A DNA stretch of 64,000 nucleotides from Campylobacter mucosalis (GTDB lineage Bacteria > Campylobacterota > Campylobacteria > Campylobacterales > Campylobacteraceae): positions 1,674,001-1,738,000 of the forward strand of contig NZ_CP053831.1 in the NCBI RefSeq assembly GCF_013372205.1, read 5' to 3'. The notes under the pieces were generated by a model. The model made no database searches. It had not been told where the DNA came from and saw nothing but the letters and a program-made list of their open reading frames with translations. The position numbers and the translations under genes were made by a program. Below, in pieces: positions 17,961 through 26,885 of the stretch. The first letter of the stretch is position 1. Every line of letters starts with the position of its first letter.

Positions 17961-18839
17961 TACCCCTCTAAACTCCTTTACAAGGCTTAAACTAGCCTCT
18001 ATCTCGGCACGTTTTGCCATCACACTTTCGATATTTGCACCTACACTTACTCCTAAATTTTGACCAAGCAAATAAAGCTGAGCGAAATTCTCAACGCAAA
18101 TTTTTGACGACTCAGCCAAAATATCACTGCTTTTTAAAAGGCGTTCCTCTACGTTTTGTGGCACATTTATGCCAAGCCACTTTATAAATTCAAGCGTTTT
18201 TGGCGTCCCACAAGTCGTAAATGTAAAGATGATTGGCACATTTAAATTTGCCCTTGCCACGGCATTTAAAAGCTCTTTGGCTAAAGGCAGATCAAATACC
18301 GCCTGCGAGATGAAAAATTTCGCGCCAAGCGATACTTTGTGAGCCATTCTTTGCTCCTCATCGCCTTTTTTGGCGTGTCTTTCGGCTATACAAATACCGC
18401 CTACACAAAGGTTTTTAAACTCATCTCGTGCTATCTCATAAGCCCTATTTAGGCTCATTTTTGGCTCTATCTTACTCGAGGCGGCTCCTACAAATACGCT
18501 TAGATTGGCACTTTGATGAGCCAAAATTTCACGGAATTTCTGCTCATCATATTTGTTTGCCACGTTGTAAAAAATACTTGGCGTTTTTACATTTAGATAG
18601 TCGTTGTAGTAGTTATTTGGGCTTAGGGTGTCGCTAAACTCAAACGTCCGCTCACCCATTCTAGCACTCTCATCTTGTATCTCATAAAGCACCAAGCCAT
18701 CGGCATTTACGCTATTTATACGCTCCGTCCAGCGAGATGAAATTTCACGAAGCTTTTGCTCGTCAAACTCCGCTTTTGGCGGTGTAAGTCCGTAAAGTAA
18801 AATTCCAGCTTTATTATTTTTTAAATTCCCTTTTAGCAT
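17955..18839 (-). CDS. Methylenetetrahydrofolate reductase-like protein
   Basis: The start was placed at MLKGNLKNNKAGILLYGLTP. An earlier in-frame methionine overlaps the preceding lipoprotein gene and adds atypical sequence. The ~294 residues fit a TIM barrel of the MTHFR superfamily: LYGLTPPKAEFD at the N-terminus, GGICIAERHAKKGDEE (around 160), KVSLGAKFFISQAVFD (around 185) and PIIFTFTTCGTPKTLEFIKWLG. The sequence is far from classical MetF. With metE just upstream it probably supplies, or relates to, methyl-tetrahydrofolate for methionine synthesis. Confidence 0.75.
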   Translation of the reverse strand: MLKGNLKNNKAGILLYGLTPPKAEFDEQKLREISSRWTERINSVNADGLVLYEIQDESARMGERTFEFSDTLSPNNYYNDYLNVKTPSIFYNVANKYDEQKFREILAHQSANLSVFVGAASSKIEPKMSLNRAYEIARDEFKNLCVGGICIAERHAKKGDEEQRMAHKVSLGAKFFISQAVFDLPLAKELLNAVARANLNVPIIFTFTTCGTPKTLEFIKWLGINVPQNVEERLLKSSDILAESSKICVENFAQLYLLGQNLGVSVGANIESVMAKRAEIEASLSLVKEFRGVL

Positions 18840-18844
18840 CGCGC

Positions 18845-19306
18845 CTATTTTTCTGCAAAGTCGGCGGTTAGCATTATGCCTATCGTCTTTGGTCCAGACA
18901 TACAAACAAATTTATCTTTTAAAAGTTCTTTGTTGCCACGCCAGTTACTTGATATATTAACAACATCAGCCTTATGCTTTATAGCAGACTTGACATATTT
19001 ACGAATAATTTCAATAAACGCTTCCGTACAAGCATCTTTTATAAATTCTACACTAGATGTAGTTACGTATTTTTGAACCTTAATATTTGCCTTTTTGATG
19101 GTTTTATTTTGATCATTTGAACCAAATTCAAGTCTTACTCTGTCAAAACCTTTGATATTTTGTTTAGCATATTCAGAACCTAAAATTTCATTAACATCAT
19201 AGACATTTCTTTGTTGAAGTGCACCTTTGTTTAAAGGTATTGAACTACGACCACAACCTACAAAAAATAGTACCAATAAAATAAATAATAAAAGCTTTTT
19301 CATCAT
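18845..19306 (-). CDS. Putative lipoprotein of unknown function
   Basis: This ~153-residue protein has a lipoprotein signal (MKKLLLFILLVLFFVGCGRSS; Cys near residue 18). The mature part has a conserved-looking C-terminal half with CTEAFIEIIRKYVKSAIKHK and ADVVNISSNWRGN, ending in a beta-rich VCMSGPKTIGIMLTADF. Two cysteines in the mature part could pair. The first ATG of the tandem ATGATG is preferred, 6 bp after AAAAGG. It sits between metE and the MTHFR-like gene and is probably cotranscribed. No function is assigned. Confidence 0.75.
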   Translation of the reverse strand: MMKKLLLFILLVLFFVGCGRSSIPLNKGALQQRNVYDVNEILGSEYAKQNIKGFDRVRLEFGSNDQNKTIKKANIKVQKYVTTSSVEFIKDACTEAFIEIIRKYVKSAIKHKADVVNISSNWRGNKELLKDKFVCMSGPKTIGIMLTADFAEK

Positions 19307-19323
19307 CAACGCCTTTTAAATTT

Positions 19324-21594
19324 TTAAGAATTTCTTACGATTTTAACAGCTTGTGTCATATTTACTAGACTTGGCTTAACCTCTTCCCATTTGCGAGTTT
19401 TAAGACCACAATCTGGATTTATCCAAAGCTGCTCTTTTGGCAGAACTTCAAGCAGTGCTTTTATCTGTGTTACTAGCTCATCAACGCTTGGTACACGTGG
19501 GCTGTGGATATCATAAACGCCCGGCCCTACCTCTTGCTTGTAGCCAACTGATTTGAAAATTTTAAGTAGCTCATTGCCACTTCTAGCCGTTTCAATAGAG
19601 ATAACATCAGCATCCATTGCTTCAATGGTTTTAATTATATCGTTAAATTCAGAGTAGCACATATGCGTGTGAATTTGCGTCTCTGGGCGTGCTGAACTAA
19701 CTGAAAGCTTAAAGCAATCAACGGCAAATTTCTCATAAGCTGGGATATTTTCTACACGAAGTGGATAACCCTCCTTAAAAGCCGCCTCATCAACTTGGAC
19801 GATTTTTATACCAGCGTCTTGAAGGTCTGAAATTTCATCATTTATACAAAGTGCGAGTTGCTTTGCGATCTCGGCTCGTGGCTTATCATCACGCACAAAC
19901 GACCAGTTTAGGATTGTAACTGGCCCAGTTAGCATACCTTTCATTATTTTATCAGTCCTGCTTTGAGCGTAGCTTATCCAATCAACGGTCATCGGTTTTG
20001 GACGGCTTACATCACCAAATAAAAGCGGTGGCTTTACACAACGACTGCCATAGCTTTGCACCCAGCCATTTTCACTAAACGCATAGCCTTTAATCTGTTC
20101 ACCAAAATACTCAACCATATCGTTTCTCTCAGGCTCTCCGTGAACTAGCACGTCAAGTCCGCACTCCTCTTGAAATTTTACGCAATCATCAATGTATTTT
20201 TTAATCCCGTCATTATAAGTACTCTCATCTATCTCGCCTTTTTTGAAATTTTGACGAAGCACACGAAGCTCGGTAGTCTGTGGGAAAGAACCTATCGTAG
20301 TAGTTGGTAAAATGCCGTAGTTTAGGGTTTTATGCTGGATTTTTATACGCTCATCAAAGCTTAGATCTCTCTGTAATTTTACAAGAGCATTAACGCGCTC
20401 AGCAACAGCCTTATCATGAATAAGCGTAGAATTTGCACGTGAGTTTGCACTAGCTTTGTTATCGTTGTAAATTTTAGTCGCAACTTCACAAAGCGGTTTG
20501 TTGTTTGCAAGAGCCGTGATAATCGAAATTTCAGATAACTTATCAACCGCAAAACTTAGCCAACTCTTTACCTCTGGATTTATTTTCTCTTCGTATTTTA
20601 GAGTAAATGGCACGTGAAGTAGTGAGCAAGATGAACCAACATAAAAGTCCTTTCCGCCAAGTCTTTTTTCAATCTCTTTTACAAACTCAACCTTTTTATC
20701 AATATCACTCTTCCAAACGTTTCTGCCGTCAACTACACCAGCAAATAATACAACGTTTGACTTTGCTAAAATTTCAAGAGCATCTAAATTTTTTACCCCA
20801 TAAACAAAGTCAAGTCCGATACCATAAATTTTAGTTTTAATAGCCTCATTTACAGCTTTTAAGGCGTGTTCAAAATATGTCATAAATACGATTTTAACGT
20901 TGTTTGCTACGCTTGTTAGTTTCTCATAAACTGGTACGATTTTATCCGCTAGCTCATCGCCTTTATCGGTAACAAAAATCGGCTCATCAAACTGCACGAT
21001 AATCTCATCATCAAGTTTTGAAATTTGTGCTAAAAGTTCGGCGTATTTTGCTACAACTTCATCAAGATGACAAAATGCACAGCTATCATCAGTCGTTTTT
21101 GCAAGTGCTAAAAACGTTATAGGACCAATTAGATTGATTTTTGTTTTTATCCCTTGTGCCTTAGCTTCGTTATATTCGCTAATAACCTTTTGGCTATTTA
21201 GGTTAAATTCTGTGCCTTTGTGAAGTTCTGGCACGATGTAGTGGTAGTTTGTATTAAACCACTTTGTCATCTCCATAGCAACGGCACTATTGTTGCCACG
21301 TGCCATTGAAAAATATAGCTCGTTTCCGCTTAAACCCCTAAATCTAAACGGCACACAACCTAGCATAAAAATCGTATCTAGCATAATGTCATAAAGTGAG
21401 AAGTCGTTGCTAGATATGACGTCTATATTTGCATTTTTTTGATACTCCCAGTGTCTAGCACGAAGCGTTTTTGCTGTTTGGCTTAAACTATCTTGACTAA
21501 ACCCCTCTTTTTTACTCCAAAGCCCCTCTAATGAACGCTTTAACTCTCTTTTTTCGCCAATTCTTGGAAAACCTGTAACATAACTTTTTATCAT
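19324..21594 (-). CDS. metE: Cobalamin-independent methionine synthase
   Basis: This 756-residue full-length MetE transfers a methyl group from 5-methyltetrahydropteroyl-triglutamate to homocysteine. The N-terminal barrel starts SYVTGFPRIGEKRELKRSLE. The C-terminal catalytic barrel has TTTIGSFPQTTELR (around 430), the zinc ligands in IHTHMCYSEF (His, Cys near 640), ISIETARSGNELL (Glu) and WINPDCGLKTRKW (Cys near 725). A roughly 200-nt leader with a short Met-containing peptide precedes it. Followed by a lipoprotein and an MTHFR-like gene. Confidence 0.97.
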   Translation of the reverse strand: MIKSYVTGFPRIGEKRELKRSLEGLWSKKEGFSQDSLSQTAKTLRARHWEYQKNANIDVISSNDFSLYDIMLDTIFMLGCVPFRFRGLSGNELYFSMARGNNSAVAMEMTKWFNTNYHYIVPELHKGTEFNLNSQKVISEYNEAKAQGIKTKINLIGPITFLALAKTTDDSCAFCHLDEVVAKYAELLAQISKLDDEIIVQFDEPIFVTDKGDELADKIVPVYEKLTSVANNVKIVFMTYFEHALKAVNEAIKTKIYGIGLDFVYGVKNLDALEILAKSNVVLFAGVVDGRNVWKSDIDKKVEFVKEIEKRLGGKDFYVGSSCSLLHVPFTLKYEEKINPEVKSWLSFAVDKLSEISIITALANNKPLCEVATKIYNDNKASANSRANSTLIHDKAVAERVNALVKLQRDLSFDERIKIQHKTLNYGILPTTTIGSFPQTTELRVLRQNFKKGEIDESTYNDGIKKYIDDCVKFQEECGLDVLVHGEPERNDMVEYFGEQIKGYAFSENGWVQSYGSRCVKPPLLFGDVSRPKPMTVDWISYAQSRTDKIMKGMLTGPVTILNWSFVRDDKPRAEIAKQLALCINDEISDLQDAGIKIVQVDEAAFKEGYPLRVENIPAYEKFAVDCFKLSVSSARPETQIHTHMCYSEFNDIIKTIEAMDADVISIETARSGNELLKIFKSVGYKQEVGPGVYDIHSPRVPSVDELVTQIKALLEVLPKEQLWINPDCGLKTRKWEEVKPSLVNMTQAVKIVRNS

Positions 21595-21809
21595 TTTTTA
21601 TCCTTGTAAATTTTATTTTTGTTGATGAGTTAGATAGATATACCAAAAGGCGGATGACAACCGCTTTTACGTAAAGAGAAGTGGAATTTGTAATACTCTT
21701 GACCTATTAGCAAATAAGCAAGAGATAGTTTCTGGTAAGATAACTTAGAGTGCAAACCCGACCATGGGTAACATTTTAGCTCCCTTTTAAAATAAAGTTC
21801 GCAATTATA
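21595..21809 (-). promoter_or_regulatory. metE promoter and structured leader, possible attenuator
   Basis: A TATAAT box (21804-21809) drives a leader of about 200 nt. It contains a nine-codon reading frame (21745-21774), then a hairpin with arms CTCTTG and CAAGAG, then a GC-rich hairpin with arms AAAAGCGG and CCGCCTTTT ending in Ts (near 21650-21675), and finally AAGGAT before the metE ATG. The layout resembles peptide-dependent attenuation, or a riboswitch of a type I do not recognise. No cobalamin or SAM-I riboswitch motif was seen. Confidence 0.45.
21745..21774 (-). CDS. Candidate metE leader peptide
   Basis: The reading frame is MLPMVGFAL followed by TAA. A good ribosome binding site (AAGGGAGC) lies five bases before the ATG and the promoter -10 box is about 30 bp upstream. 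Two of nine codons are Met, and it is followed by hairpins before metE, as expected of a leader peptide that senses charged tRNA. Only the frame, the ribosome binding site and the hairpins are seen; function is inferred. Confidence 0.4.
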   Translation of the reverse strand: MLPMVGFAL

Positions 21810-21919
21810 TTATTTTTTACCACTTTTGTAAAGAGTATGTAAATTTAATTTAGTTAAAGCAATATTTGAGTATAATCCACTCCTTACGTTCAGTCGTAAA
21901 ATACACTAAAGGATTTAGT

Positions 21920-22111
21920 ATGCCAAAAATGAAAACCGTTCGCGGTGCTGCTAAACGCTTTAAAGTAGGCAAAAACAAGATCAAACGTGGTTCAGCTTTT
22001 AGAAGCCACATCTTGACTAAAAAGTCTGCTAATCGCAAAAGAGATCTTCGCCAACCACAATACGTGGATAGCACAAACGTCTCAGCAGTAAAGAAAATGC
22101 TCGGTATATAA
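21920..22111 (+). CDS. rpmI: 50S ribosomal protein L35
   Basis: This is a 63-residue, very basic protein beginning [19 protein letters not shown], the L35 signature. The start follows ribosome binding site AAAGGA and was chosen over an upstream in-frame start that adds 18 atypical residues. A TATAAT box lies at 21871-21876, divergent from the metE promoter. L35 binds 23S rRNA in the large subunit. It is paired with rplT as usual; infC is not adjacent. Confidence 0.96.
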   Translation: MPKMKTVRGAAKRFKVGKNKIKRGSAFRSHILTKKSANRKRDLRQPQYVDSTNVSAVKKMLGI

Positions 22112-22207
22112 CCGAGGTAGCTTAAGTTTTTGACGCAAAGTCATTCAAAACTCCCCTAAAATAGGGAAAGATCCGCTTAGCGGACGCCAATTTGTGAAAG
22201 GATAAAT
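22112..22207 (+). promoter_or_regulatory. rpmI-rplT intergenic leader with two hairpins
   Basis: This 96-bp gap holds a small hairpin CCCCTAAAATAGGG and a stronger one TCCGCTTAGCGGA, then ribosome binding site AAAGGA before rplT. In other bacteria L20 represses its own operon by binding such RNA, so an autoregulatory site is possible here. This is inference from position only. Confidence 0.3.
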
Positions 22208-22564
22208 ATGGCAAGAGTAAAAACGGGCGTAGTTAGAAGAAGACGCCATAAAAAGGTTTTAAAACTTGCACGTGGTTTTTATAGTGCAAGACATAAACAT
22301 TTTAGAAAAGCAAAAGAACAGCTTGAAAGAAGCTTGGTCTATGCATACCGCGACAGACGCCAGAAAAAACGCGATTTCCGCCGTTTATGGATAGTTCGTA
22401 TAAATGCGGCTTGCAGACTAAATGACATAAGCTACTCACGCTTTATCGCTGGTCTTAAAAAGGCTGGTATTGAGCTTGATAGAAAAATTTTAGCTGACTT
22501 AGCTATGAATGACGCGAATGCATTTGCGGCACTTGCAAAATCTGCAAAAGACTCTTTAAAATAA
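22208..22564 (+). CDS. rplT: 50S ribosomal protein L20
   Basis: This is a 118-residue basic protein with the L20 start [20 protein letters not shown], the long N-terminal helix [21 protein letters not shown], and the globular part with [13 protein letters not shown] and [20 protein letters not shown]20 is needed for early 50S assembly. It follows rpmI and ends just before a strong terminator hairpin. Confidence 0.97.
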   Translation: MARVKTGVVRRRRHKKVLKLARGFYSARHKHFRKAKEQLERSLVYAYRDRRQKKRDFRRLWIVRINAACRLNDISYSRFIAGLKKAGIELDRKILADLAMNDANAFAALAKSAKDSLK

Positions 22565-22568
22565 TCTT

Positions 22569-22586
22569 AGCCCCATTTTTGGGGCT
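22569..22586. terminator. rplT terminator
   Basis: The hairpin AGCCCCATTTTTGGGGCT follows the rplT stop by 4 bp and is followed by ACTTT. It also overlaps the stop codon of the convergent small membrane-protein gene, so it may work in both directions. Confidence 0.75.
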
Positions 22587-22686
22587 ACTTTGCTTCGTTA
22601 TTCTGTTTAGTATCAACCGAATTTAAAGCCGAGTAACCCACTATAAAAACACTTGCAATCATCAAAATCGCCACAAAAACACCCAT
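22585..22686 (-). CDS. Small membrane protein of 33 residues
   Basis: The frame reads MGVFVAILMIASVFIVGYSA and continues with LNSVDTKQNNEAK to a stop. It has one clear membrane helix and a short polar tail. An ideal ribosome binding site AAAGGA lies six bases before the ATG, which supports translation. Small single-helix proteins of this size are known accessory subunits of Campylobacter membrane complexes, but no partner is encoded here. It follows a second small membrane reading frame. Confidence 0.55.
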   Translation of the reverse strand: MGVFVAILMIASVFIVGYSALNSVDTKQNNEAK

Positions 22687-22696
22687 AACGCATCCT

Positions 22697-22870
22697 TTAC
22701 TTTTTTAAATCTCTAATCTCTTTTAAAATTTTCTTTGACTTTAAGTTACCAAGTATAATCAAAACCAACAAGCCAATCGCACATATACAGACACTAAAAA
22801 ATTCTAATGGGTCAGTGTAAGTTTTATAGTTTGTAAAAATCCAACTGATAATACCCGCAAGTTTTGGTAT
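22697..22870 (-). CDS. Candidate small membrane protein without a canonical start codon
   Basis: An open frame of 57 codons reads GIISWIFTNYKTYTDPLEFF, a membrane helix SVCICAIGLLVLIILG, and a basic tail NLKSKKILKEIRDLKK, then a stop 10 bp before the next small gene. A TATAAT box (22893-22898) is about 25 bp upstream. The frame has no ATG, GTG or TTG before the helix; an in-frame TAA lies at 22874-22876 and the first codon considered is ATA. It may be a real protein with an unusual start, or a truncated gene. Confidence 0.35.
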   Translation of the reverse strand: MPKLAGIISWIFTNYKTYTDPLEFFSVCICAIGLLVLIILGNLKSKKILKEIRDLKK

Positions 22871-22905
22871 TTTTTATCTTTTTATTTTTTTGATTATAAC
22901 ACAAA

Positions 22906-22925
22906 AGCCCACCAAAAGGTAGGCT
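22906..22925 (-). terminator. flgE terminator
   Basis: On the minus strand AGCCTACC, a TTTT loop and GGTGGGCT form an 8-bp stem with one G-U pair, followed by TTTTG, 8 bp after the flgE stop codon. Confidence 0.7.
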
Positions 22926-22933
22926 AGAAAGTA

Positions 22934-25447
22934 TTAATTTTTTAACTGAAGAAGTGTGTTTAGCATCTCATCACTTGTCGTGATAGTTTTTGAGTTTGCT
23001 TGGAAACCACGCTGGACGATGATGAGTTGGGTTAATGCACGGCTTAAATCAACGTTACTTTGTTCTAGTTTAGCTGAAGCTATCGTTCCCTTATTACCAG
23101 TTCCGGCAGCGCCTATGACCGCCTCGCCTGAGTTTGCGCTAGCTAGAAAGAGATTTCCGCCCTCTGCTGTTAAACCCTCTTCGTTTGTAAAGGTCGCTAG
23201 TGCCACCTGCGCTAGTCCAAAGCTCTGTCCGTTTGTAAAAGCACCTATAACTGTGCCTGACTGATCTATCCTGACATCTTTTAGGGCTCCGCCCTCGTAG
23301 CCATCCTGGCTTACATAGTCAGTGCTTGAATCCCTATCGTTACTTGTAAGTCCGTTAAAGTCCGTGCCAAGACCAAAATTTAGCCTTACGCTTTGACCTG
23401 ATTGTGAGCCGTTATTTGCTGTAAATGTAAATCCAGCAGGATAAAAGCTACCCAAAGAGCCGTCAGAGTTAAATCTAAGTGAGCCTGTGATAACGTTTGC
23501 AGGGCCCTCGCCTGAGAAATTTATCTCCGCTGGTTCTGGGACTTGTATTATCATACCCCACTCTGTTCCACCGTCTGGTGTGGTGCCGGTTTTTGCCCAT
23601 TTGATACTTACGGTGTGTTTTGAGCCAAGAGAGTCAAAAATTTCTATCGTAGAGCCGTGACTAGACATAACCATAGCCCCACTGTTTCTTACCGCTTCAC
23701 TTGGGCTTAGTGAGCCCTCAAGCGACCTCATAAGCGTAGTTAGCTTGACATTTTCATTTACGGCTTGGACATTGCCTATGGCTTCAGAGGTGAGTCCAGT
23801 TATGCTCATGTATAAAGAGTGATCTTGTCTGCCATTTTTAGGATTTGTCAGTTGAAACTGACCTTCTTTATTTATAGTAAATTTTACCTGGTCATTTGTA
23901 TCGGCACCAGCTTTTGCTATAAGAGCTTGTATGCCTGCTTTATGCTTCTCGGCATCTGTATTAGCTGGTGGTTGAGCCTGATTTGCTGCATCCTCATACA
24001 CTTTTTTATATGCATTAACATCTGCTGGATTTACTGATTTACCAAACGCCTCTAGAATATTTTTGACCTGATCTAGATTAGGTTGTTGCCCCATTTTATT
24101 AAAGACATTTTGTGCTATAGTTGCAGCATTTGCAGATTTTGAGTCAGCTTCTATCTTGCCATCTCCGTTATAGTCCACGTGGTCTCTAGCGTCCTCTTGC
24201 ATGGCTGCACGCAGATCCTCAGTCGTATTTACAACCCTTGCAATCTTATCATCATTTGTATGTACAGGTGTCGTAGCTGTGGAGCTATATACATACTGGT
24301 AAGCGGTGATAACATCGACAGCTTTTATACTAGTTTGTGTTTGGTCTACACCATTTAATTGATTTCCATTATTTACAATTAGATGGATGTTTTTGGTTGA
24401 TTGTGTTGTGCCGGTGTTGTTTCTGTTTATAAGGGTTAGCTTATTGCCCTCTGAGATTTCAGCGCTTACTCCAGTTAGCTTTGTCTGAGCGTTTATGAGT
24501 GATGCTACGTCGCTTATAGATGTGATAGCACCATTTGGGCTCTTTATATTTACACCATTAAGGGTGATGTCTAAAGTACCTGCATTAACCTGTCCTATGG
24601 TATTTGTAGCTGCGCTACCTATTGTAAATTTCTCAGTCTTTGCGTTTGCATAGCTTACCCAAATTCCTTGTCCATTTCTTAATCTTAAGGCGTTGCCAGT
24701 TTCATTATACAAAACTGCTAAGTCAACACCGCGCTCAGTTAGAACCTGCTCATTTTTAGAATTTGTAAAAAACTCATTTGAGTTTCTGTCATTTTCAGCG
24801 TGAACTTCTAATTCAGTGATCATATCATCATTGTTTTTATCGCGACCACCGCCAAACTCATCTAGTGAATACACAGGGGTGCTTCTAGTGCCTATGCTGT
24901 CTCCTGAGTCTAGGTTTGCCTTTACATTTACTACACTTGTAGCACGCGCAGGAGTGGTTAGCCCCTCTTTTATGACGATATTTCTTATAGGTCCAGTGGC
25001 GTCTATCGCGCCTGTTTCATCATCTCTAGTCCAGCCCTGAACTATAAAACCGCCGTTGTTTACAAAATTTCCAGCCTTATCAAACAAAAAGTCGCCGTTT
25101 CTAGTGTAGTATCTAGTCCTACCACCGTCAGGAGATACGACAAAAAAGCCATTTCCTTGAAGCGCAACGTCTGTATTTTTATCTGTTGACTGAAGTGTGC
25201 CCTGGCTGAAAATTCTAGTAGTTGAGTTGATACTAGTTCCTAGTCCTATCTGAGTAGCGTTCATACCGCCACGCTCACCTTGTGGTGCTGTGGCGACGGT
25301 TGGGGTTTGGCTTATGATATCGGCAAAATTTGCACGAGAGTATTTAAAACCAACGGTATTTACGTTTGAGATATTGTTTCCCTCTACGTCCATAGCTATT
25401 TGGTGTGCCTGAAGCCCTGTCACACCAGACCAAAGTGATCTCATCAT
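22934..25447 (-). CDS. flgE: Flagellar hook protein FlgE
   Basis: This 837-residue protein is long for a hook protein in general but usual for Campylobacter. The N-terminal rod-type region is SLWSGVTGLQAHQIAMDVEG followed by NNISNVNTVGFKY. The C-terminal FlgBB region ends SNVDLSRALTQLIIVQRGFQ and NSKTITTSDEMLNTLLQLKN. The centre (around 180-560) is a variable surface domain. It polymerises outside the cell as the hook joining rod and filament. A sigma-54 promoter upstream agrees with its place in the flagellar hierarchy. Two tandem ATG codons are possible starts. Confidence 0.96.
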   Translation of the reverse strand: MMRSLWSGVTGLQAHQIAMDVEGNNISNVNTVGFKYSRANFADIISQTPTVATAPQGERGGMNATQIGLGTSINSTTRIFSQGTLQSTDKNTDVALQGNGFFVVSPDGGRTRYYTRNGDFLFDKAGNFVNNGGFIVQGWTRDDETGAIDATGPIRNIVIKEGLTTPARATSVVNVKANLDSGDSIGTRSTPVYSLDEFGGGRDKNNDDMITELEVHAENDRNSNEFFTNSKNEQVLTERGVDLAVLYNETGNALRLRNGQGIWVSYANAKTEKFTIGSAATNTIGQVNAGTLDITLNGVNIKSPNGAITSISDVASLINAQTKLTGVSAEISEGNKLTLINRNNTGTTQSTKNIHLIVNNGNQLNGVDQTQTSIKAVDVITAYQYVYSSTATTPVHTNDDKIARVVNTTEDLRAAMQEDARDHVDYNGDGKIEADSKSANAATIAQNVFNKMGQQPNLDQVKNILEAFGKSVNPADVNAYKKVYEDAANQAQPPANTDAEKHKAGIQALIAKAGADTNDQVKFTINKEGQFQLTNPKNGRQDHSLYMSITGLTSEAIGNVQAVNENVKLTTLMRSLEGSLSPSEAVRNSGAMVMSSHGSTIEIFDSLGSKHTVSIKWAKTGTTPDGGTEWGMIIQVPEPAEINFSGEGPANVITGSLRFNSDGSLGSFYPAGFTFTANNGSQSGQSVRLNFGLGTDFNGLTSNDRDSSTDYVSQDGYEGGALKDVRIDQSGTVIGAFTNGQSFGLAQVALATFTNEEGLTAEGGNLFLASANSGEAVIGAAGTGNKGTIASAKLEQSNVDLSRALTQLIIVQRGFQANSKTITTSDEMLNTLLQLKN

Positions 25448-25482
25448 AGTTTATCCTTTAAAATTTTAATCTTTCAAAGGAG

Positions 25483-25502
25483 TAAGCAAAAGGCGTTCCA
25501 AA
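25483..25502 (-). promoter_or_regulatory. Sigma-54 promoter of flgE
   Basis: The minus strand has TTGGAACGCCTTTTGCTTA, with GG and GC 12 bases apart, matching the RpoN -24/-12 consensus. It lies about 40 bp upstream of the flgE start. In Campylobacter, hook and basal-body genes are known to be RpoN-dependent. Confidence 0.8.
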
Positions 25503-25503
25503 T

Positions 25504-26793
25504 TTAAAGCAATATAGCTCCTAGTGTCGCGCCGATGATAAGAGGGATATTAAAAAACATAAACGTAGGCACGCATGTATCGTAAATATGGGCGTGTTTT
25601 CCGTCTGCATTTAGCCCAGATGTAGGTCCTAGCGTGCTATCACTAGCAGGGCTACCAGCGTCCCCAAGGGCAGCTGCAATGCCTATAAGCAAAATAATCG
25701 CAGGAGTATCAAGTCCAAGTGATACAGAAAAAGGCACGTATATAGAGGCGATAACTGGTATCGTGCCAAAGCTAGAGCCTATGCCCATAGTGATTAGCAA
25801 ACCAACAATAAGCATAAGAAGCACTCCAACGATCTTACTACCTGCGATCAAACTAGCAAATTTCACAAGCTCTTCAATACCACCACTCTCTCTAAGAACA
25901 GCGCCATATCCAGCAGCCACAAGCATTATAAAAGCTATAAAAGCCATCATCGCAAGACCTAGGCTCATAACCTCATCTACCTTATCATACTCAATGCCTT
26001 TAAAAACTATCATAACCACAAGCCCACTTAACGCACCAAGTGGCATAGACTCTGTGTAAATTTGAATACCAAAAGCCACAACCGCACCAGCTAAAACCGC
26101 CCACTCTTTTCTAGTCATAGTCGCATTTAGACTCTGTGTCAACATCTCATCGCTAACGCCATAATCTCTTTGTCTGCCATAAAACAGCACCGCCAAAAAT
26201 AGTCCAACCAACATAGACGCTCCGCCTATCCACATAACGCTTTGAATATCTGAAATGCTCACATTTATGCCGTTGTTTTCAAGCTCTTTTTTAAGTATGT
26301 TATGAAAGAGCAAACCAAAGCCAACGCTTAGGCTGACATACGGTGCTTTTAAACCAAAAGTAAGTGCGCACGCCACGGCACGGCGATCTAGCTTTAGTCT
26401 GTTAAAAAGTGGCAAAAGCGGTGGTATGAGAACTGGGATAAAAGCTATGTGAACTGGTATTAAATTTTGCGACAAGCAAGATATAGCAGCGATACTAAGG
26501 ACTAAATAGGTTGATTTTTTGCTTAAAATTTGACTGATTGCGTTTATTAAAATAGCCGTTAAATTTGTCCTAGCAATAGCAGAAGCCAAAGCTCCAAGCA
26601 AGATATAACTAAGCGCCGTTTCAAGGTTGCCCTTCATTCCGCTAATTAAAATAGACGTCGTATCTACGATACTAATACCGCTCATCACACCCGCAACGAG
26701 TGCTGAAATAAGTATGGCTAATAAGATATTAAATCTCATCAAACACAAAGCCGTCATAACTAAAATACTGATAACTACGGGATTTGTAAGCAT
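25504..26793 (-). CDS. NhaC-type / Na+:H+ antiporter family membrane transporter
   Basis: This 429-residue protein has about 11-12 membrane helices. Family-like segments include NLIPVHIAFIPVLIPPLLPL, the conserved GIGSSFGTIPVIASIYVP, and a late ALGDAGSPASDSTLGPTSGL that resembles the ion-binding regions of NhaC and related putative amino-acid transporters (YuiF type). It probably exchanges Na+ or H+ with another solute at the inner membrane. The substrate is unknown. It is a single gene with its own short upstream region. Confidence 0.8.
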   Translation of the reverse strand: MLTNPVVISILVMTALCLMRFNILLAILISALVAGVMSGISIVDTTSILISGMKGNLETALSYILLGALASAIARTNLTAILINAISQILSKKSTYLVLSIAAISCLSQNLIPVHIAFIPVLIPPLLPLFNRLKLDRRAVACALTFGLKAPYVSLSVGFGLLFHNILKKELENNGINVSISDIQSVMWIGGASMLVGLFLAVLFYGRQRDYGVSDEMLTQSLNATMTRKEWAVLAGAVVAFGIQIYTESMPLGALSGLVVMIVFKGIEYDKVDEVMSLGLAMMAFIAFIMLVAAGYGAVLRESGGIEELVKFASLIAGSKIVGVLLMLIVGLLITMGIGSSFGTIPVIASIYVPFSVSLGLDTPAIILLIGIAAALGDAGSPASDSTLGPTSGLNADGKHAHIYDTCVPTFMFFNIPLIIGATLGAILL

Positions 26794-26885
26794 TTTTATC
26801 CTTTTTATTTTATTATATCCAAAAATGCTTTTTAAATATTTTAATAATGAAAATTTTAAATTTATTATACAAAGAGTGAGTAAAA

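Noticed and set aside
21595-21809. Cobalamin or SAM riboswitch before metE
   Set aside because: No cobalamin-box sequence and no SAM-I core was found; only a leader peptide frame and simple hairpins are visible.
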